Position numbers and translations under genes: made by a program
The notes under the pieces: generated by a model
Told to the model about the DNA's origin: nothing
Database searches by the model: none
The model's input: only the letters and a program-made list of their open reading frames with translations
In this document: one piece after another, positions 61,122 through 64,000 of the stretch
Layout of the letters: each line of letters opens with the position of its first letter
Position numbering within the stretch: position 1 is the first letter of the stretch
Assembly: GCA_024743115.1 (NCBI GenBank)
Contig: JANSXC010000001.1
Span: 491,628 to 555,627 of the forward strand
Reading direction: 5' to 3'
Length of the DNA: 64,000 nucleotides
From: a bacterium
GTDB lineage: Bacteria > Planctomycetota > UBA1135 > UBA2386

Positions 61122-63539
61122 CTACTGCTGCGACGGGTCCGTCGGTGCCGACGGGGCGCCAGGCTGGGGAGCGCCGGGGGCGATCGGCATGTTGCCGGGC
61201 GTGATGCCGCGATCGTAGAGCGGCATCTCGAAGCCGCCGTTGGCGTCGAGGTCCTCGCTCGTCGCGCCCTCGTCATCGAGCTGACGCGCTTCGTCGCCGG
61301 TCGTCCAGCGCTTGTCGATGATCCGCAGTCGGCGCTCACCGATGTAGTTCGAGGCCTCGAGCTTCTTCTGCAGACTCAGGTGCCACAGGTCCTGGAAGTC
61401 GTCCTCGTCGAGGATCGTCGGCGTGACGAAGAAGTAGAGGTTGGTCTTGTTCGACTGCCGTTCCCAGCTCTTGAAGAGGTAGCCGAGGATCGGGATGTCC
61501 TTGAGGAACGGTACGCCGCCCTCGTTGGTCGACTCCGAGTCCTCGATCACGCCGCCGATGATCATCGTCGACTCCGTCGGCATCGTGACCTGGGTGCGGA
61601 TCGAGCGCCGCAGGACGATGCCGCCACCGGTCGCGGAGTTGGGATCGAACGCGCCCACGAAGCGTGAGACCTCGAGGCTGATGTTGAGGCGCAGGTAGCG
61701 GTTGGGCGAGATCGTCGGCGAGATCTCGAGCGTGATGCCGGCGTTACGCGGCTGGCCCGTGCCGGTCGTGGTGGTCGCCGTGCCGACGTTGTTCTCGAGT
61801 GTCGGACGCTCTTCCTCCGTCGTCACGACCGCGGTCTCGTTGTTGTTCACGAGCACGCTCGGCAGCGACAGGATGTTGGCCGAATCGTCGGTCGACAGCG
61901 CGTTGATCAGCACCGGCACCGCGAAGTCGCGCCCGCTGATGATACCGCCGGTCAAGCCCTGCGCGATGTTGTCGAAGTCGGGCAGTCGCGTGTCCGGCAG
62001 GCCGTCGTCGTCGGTGTCCTGGAACACCGCCTGACCGAAGTCCGTGAAGCCGAAGCCGCGGTTGAAGTCGTTGTTGTTGCCCGACGCGAGGTCGAGCAGG
62101 CCGAGTTCCATGCCGAAGCGATCGAGGTCACCGGTCGTGAGCTCGACCAGCGCGCACTCGATGAGCACCTGCGGCTGGCGCACGTCGAGGCGGTCGATCA
62201 GCGCGCGGATCTGCTGGTACTTCGTCGGCGCCGCCGAGACCAGCAGGCTGTTGCTCTCGTCGTGGGCCTGGATGACCGTGCGCCGCGTGCGGCGCGCCTG
62301 CCCGGCGCCGGCCTGGGCCTGCTGCGCCTGCTGCTCGGCGTTGTTGTCTTCCTGCATGAACTGGTTGAGGGTCTGCCGGAGATCCTCGGCCAGGACGTTC
62401 TTCAGGTAGATGACGCTGGCCTGGCCCTCGACGATCTGGCTCGGGTTGTCGAGCTGCGCGATCAGGTTGAGCGCCTCGGTCACATGGTCGTTGATGCCGC
62501 TCAGGACGAGCGACTTCTGCGAGCTGTTGACGACGATCTTGAGCTGGGGCTGGTTGCCCGCGGCTGCGGAGCCGCCGCCGCCCTGGCTGTTCTCGGCCAG
62601 CACCTGCGCGCGGATGCGGTTCCGGCTCTCGAGCACCTCCGTCAGGATCGGCTCGATCTCCTCGGGCGCGGCGTGCTGCAGCGGCACGTTCTGCACCACG
62701 AGGTTCGGCGGCGCGATCTCGACATCGACGAGTTCGAGCAGCTTGACCGCCGCGTAGACCTGCGGGCCGTAGCCCTGCAGCAGCATCGCGGTCTGGTTGC
62801 CGACGTTGCCGAGCGTGACGCCACCGCCCGTGTTGGCCGAGCCCGTGCTCGCGAAGAACGGCCGCAGAGCGTTGTTCGCGACCTGCGCGTTGATGTGCTT
62901 GAGCTGGACCGTGGTCAGGATCGGGACGCCGGTCTGGTTCTTGTAGTCCTCGAGCTCCGTCGGCGTGACGTACCGGGCGCCGTTGGTCACCTCGCGAATG
63001 CGCGGACCGCTCGTCGAGATGATCTCGAGGATCTGCAGATCGCCCTCACCGCGCGGCACGATCGCGAAGCCCTTGATGTAGAGGATCGTCTGGAAGAACG
63101 AGAAGAAGTCGCGCTGGAAGGTCGCCTGGGCGAACGGCAGCGAGCCGAGGAAGCTCACGCGGCTGCCACCCTGCGCCTGGTTCATCATCTCGTTCTCGTT
63201 GAAGATGAACACGCGCTTCGTGACGACCTGCGCCCACTTCACGAACTCCGGCAGCTCGAGGCCGTTGGTTTCGCTCAGCGAGATCACGATGCGATCGTTC
63301 TCTTCGTCGAACTCCATGACCGGTGTGTTGCCACCGGGGTTCTGGCCGCCCGGGTTCTGGCCCGGGTTCTGGCCACCCGGGGCCTGGCCGGGCTGGTTGC
63401 CCTGGGCGACGGCCGGTGACAGCAGGCCCGCGCTGGCGAGCAGCGCCACCGTCAGGGTCGCGAGAATCCGTCGCAACCCCCGGCGATAGCCGGCGATGCG
63501 GTTGAGAACGGCGAAACGCTGGAGAACTGGGTCCGTCAT
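61122..63539 (-). CDS. gspD: Type II secretion secretin GspD
   Basis: The 805-residue product has a signal sequence after a long basic N-region (ILATLTVALLASAGLLSPAVAQ), then a Gly/Asn/Pro/Gln-rich tract (GNQPGQAPGGQNPGQNPGG). N-domains follow: 'PTELEDYKNQTGVPILTTVQLKHINAQVANNALRPFF' and 'LVLSGINDHVTEALNLIAQLD', with 'VIYLKNVLAEDLRQTLNQFM'. The secretin core is clear: 'QVLIECALVELTTGDLDRFGMELGLLD', 'NILSLPSVLVNNNETAVV', 'LEISPTISPNRYLRLNISLEVSRF' and 'IIGGVIEDSESTNEGGVPFLKDIPILGYLFKS'. It forms the outer-membrane exit pore. It heads the gspD-E-F operon; pseudopilin and gspC-like genes are not in the window. Confidence 0.96.
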   Translation of the reverse strand: MTDPVLQRFAVLNRIAGYRRGLRRILATLTVALLASAGLLSPAVAQGNQPGQAPGGQNPGQNPGGQNPGGNTPVMEFDEENDRIVISLSETNGLELPEFVKWAQVVTKRVFIFNENEMMNQAQGGSRVSFLGSLPFAQATFQRDFFSFFQTILYIKGFAIVPRGEGDLQILEIISTSGPRIREVTNGARYVTPTELEDYKNQTGVPILTTVQLKHINAQVANNALRPFFASTGSANTGGGVTLGNVGNQTAMLLQGYGPQVYAAVKLLELVDVEIAPPNLVVQNVPLQHAAPEEIEPILTEVLESRNRIRAQVLAENSQGGGGSAAAGNQPQLKIVVNSSQKSLVLSGINDHVTEALNLIAQLDNPSQIVEGQASVIYLKNVLAEDLRQTLNQFMQEDNNAEQQAQQAQAGAGQARRTRRTVIQAHDESNSLLVSAAPTKYQQIRALIDRLDVRQPQVLIECALVELTTGDLDRFGMELGLLDLASGNNNDFNRGFGFTDFGQAVFQDTDDDGLPDTRLPDFDNIAQGLTGGIISGRDFAVPVLINALSTDDSANILSLPSVLVNNNETAVVTTEEERPTLENNVGTATTTTGTGQPRNAGITLEISPTISPNRYLRLNISLEVSRFVGAFDPNSATGGGIVLRRSIRTQVTMPTESTMIIGGVIEDSESTNEGGVPFLKDIPILGYLFKSWERQSNKTNLYFFVTPTILDEDDFQDLWHLSLQKKLEASNYIGERRLRIIDKRWTTGDEARQLDDEGATSEDLDANGGFEMPLYDRGITPGNMPIAPGAPQPGAPSAPTDPSQQ

Positions 63540-63639
63540 CTTATGTGGCTCGGGTGCTCGTCCGGTACGCGAGCGGTCATTGATCCGTCTACGACCGGCG
63601 GCGCGCGGTTTTTATTTCGCCCAAGTGATGCAAGGAAGC

Positions 63640-63665
63640 CGGAAGTCGCGGTTTCCGACTTTCCG
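63640..63665. other. Hairpin in the divergent gspD/PTS promoter region
   Basis: CGGAAGTCG and CGACTTTCCG pair with one bulged T around a 7-nt loop. It sits between two divergent genes, so it is more likely a regulator site or mRNA leader than a terminator. Confidence 0.35.
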
Positions 63666-63737
63666 ATTGCACCGATGCCGTCGCATGGTTGGATGAGCCG
63701 GAGTTCGTGAGGTGGACGCCAACGGGCTTTTTCGCGC

Positions 63738-64000
63738 ATGAAACTCTCGGATCTGATCACCCCGGAACTCGTCGACGTGCCGCTCCAGGCGGCCGACAAA
63801 TGGGAGGCTCTGGCGCGAATTGCCGCCGTTCCGGCCGCTGCCGGGCGTTATCCGGCCGATTTCGCGGCCACGGTCGAAGAGGCCCTGGTCCTGCGCGAGC
63901 GCAGCATGACCACGGGGATGGAGAACGGCATCGCGATCCCGCACGCCGCGATCGACGGCCTCGACGACCTGGTCGCGGTGCTCGGGCTGAATCCGGTCGG
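63738..64000 (+). CDS. PTS IIA-like (PtsN-type) protein, partial
   Basis: The gene is cut by the right edge; 87 residues are visible from ATG 63738. 'MKLSDLITPELVDVPLQAADKWEALARIAAVPAAAGRYPADFAATVEEALVLRERSMTTGMENGIAIPHAAIDGLDDLVAVLGLNPV' is the start of a PTS EIIA type-2 domain. The 'G(M/I)xNGIAIPHA' motif contains the histidine that is phosphorylated in PtsN and in fructose EIIA. Whether it is a free PtsN-like regulator or part of a larger protein cannot be told. It diverges from gspD across 198 bp. Confidence 0.85.
   Translation, partial: MKLSDLITPELVDVPLQAADKWEALARIAAVPAAAGRYPADFAATVEEALVLRERSMTTGMENGIAIPHAAIDGLDDLVAVLGLNPV

Noticed and set aside
1-64000. tRNA, rRNA, CRISPR, insertion sequence, prophage or restriction genes
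   Set aside because: Looked for in all gaps and in the ORF translations; nothing supports any of them.

Overview
The window is a high-GC bacterial chromosome segment that most likely belongs to a Planctomycetota species. Several family combinations point there: a DUF1549/DUF1553 protein followed by a DUF1501 protein and a CxxCH heme protein; two ECF sigma factors of the TIGR02999 type paired with membrane-anchored Ser/Thr kinases; Cys-type sulfatases; FGE-like modules; a type III glutamine synthetase; and many large secreted beta-rich proteins. I see no rRNA, tRNA, CRISPR array, transposase or phage gene. About 40 genes are supported. Most lines of the ORF track are antisense shadows.

Layout. 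1-8.3 kb: a truncated secreted repeat protein (reverse) diverges from a beta-helix protein, then a TPR kinase (reverse) diverges from its ECF sigma gene. 8.3-9.4 kb: a small membrane protein, a truncated DinB-like fragment and a DUF427 gene. 9.4-14.4 kb: a tight reverse operon of CotH-like kinase, VTC polyphosphate-polymerase-like protein, DUF4956 membrane protein and HlyD-like protein. 14.6-16.4 kb: a secreted repeat protein. 16.6-25.2 kb: an overlapping forward operon of an FGE-like membrane protein, a lipoprotein and an FG-GAP/VCBS lipoprotein. 25.4-28.1 kb: a small lipoprotein and a large secreted protein. 28.3-33.0 kb: ECF sigma, kinase-FGE fusion and two unknown proteins in one operon. 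33-34.7 kb: an isoprenylcysteine-methyltransferase-like protein, an unknown protein and a lipoprotein (reverse). 34.8-40.4 kb: class V aminotransferase and sulfatase (forward) converge on a LarA-like protein and a second sulfatase (reverse). 40.7-46 kb: a CYTH protein, then the reverse DUF1549/DUF1501/heme-LRR cluster. 46.2-52.5 kb: a lipoprotein and a 1666-residue AsmA-like protein (reverse). 52.8-55 kb: glutamine synthetase III, ending in a 27-bp inverted repeat. 55-58 kb: small lipoproteins and a PilX-like protein, bracketed by two inverted copies of a 55-bp palindromic repeat. 58-63.5 kb: type II secretion genes gspD, gspE and gspF (reverse). The right edge cuts a PTS IIA-domain gene.

The gene content suggests much investment in the cell envelope: exported beta-rich proteins with related C-terminal domains, a type II secretion core that could move them, an AsmA-like bridge for envelope assembly, and sigma/kinase pairs that could sense and control it. 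The best candidates for an undescribed system are the CotH-VTC-DUF4956-HlyD operon and the sigma/kinase-FGE/two-unknown operon. The best non-coding oddities are the inverted copies of gene 3' ends downstream of glutamine synthetase and gspF, and the paired 55-bp repeats. All functional statements rest on motif recognition by eye; no database search was run.
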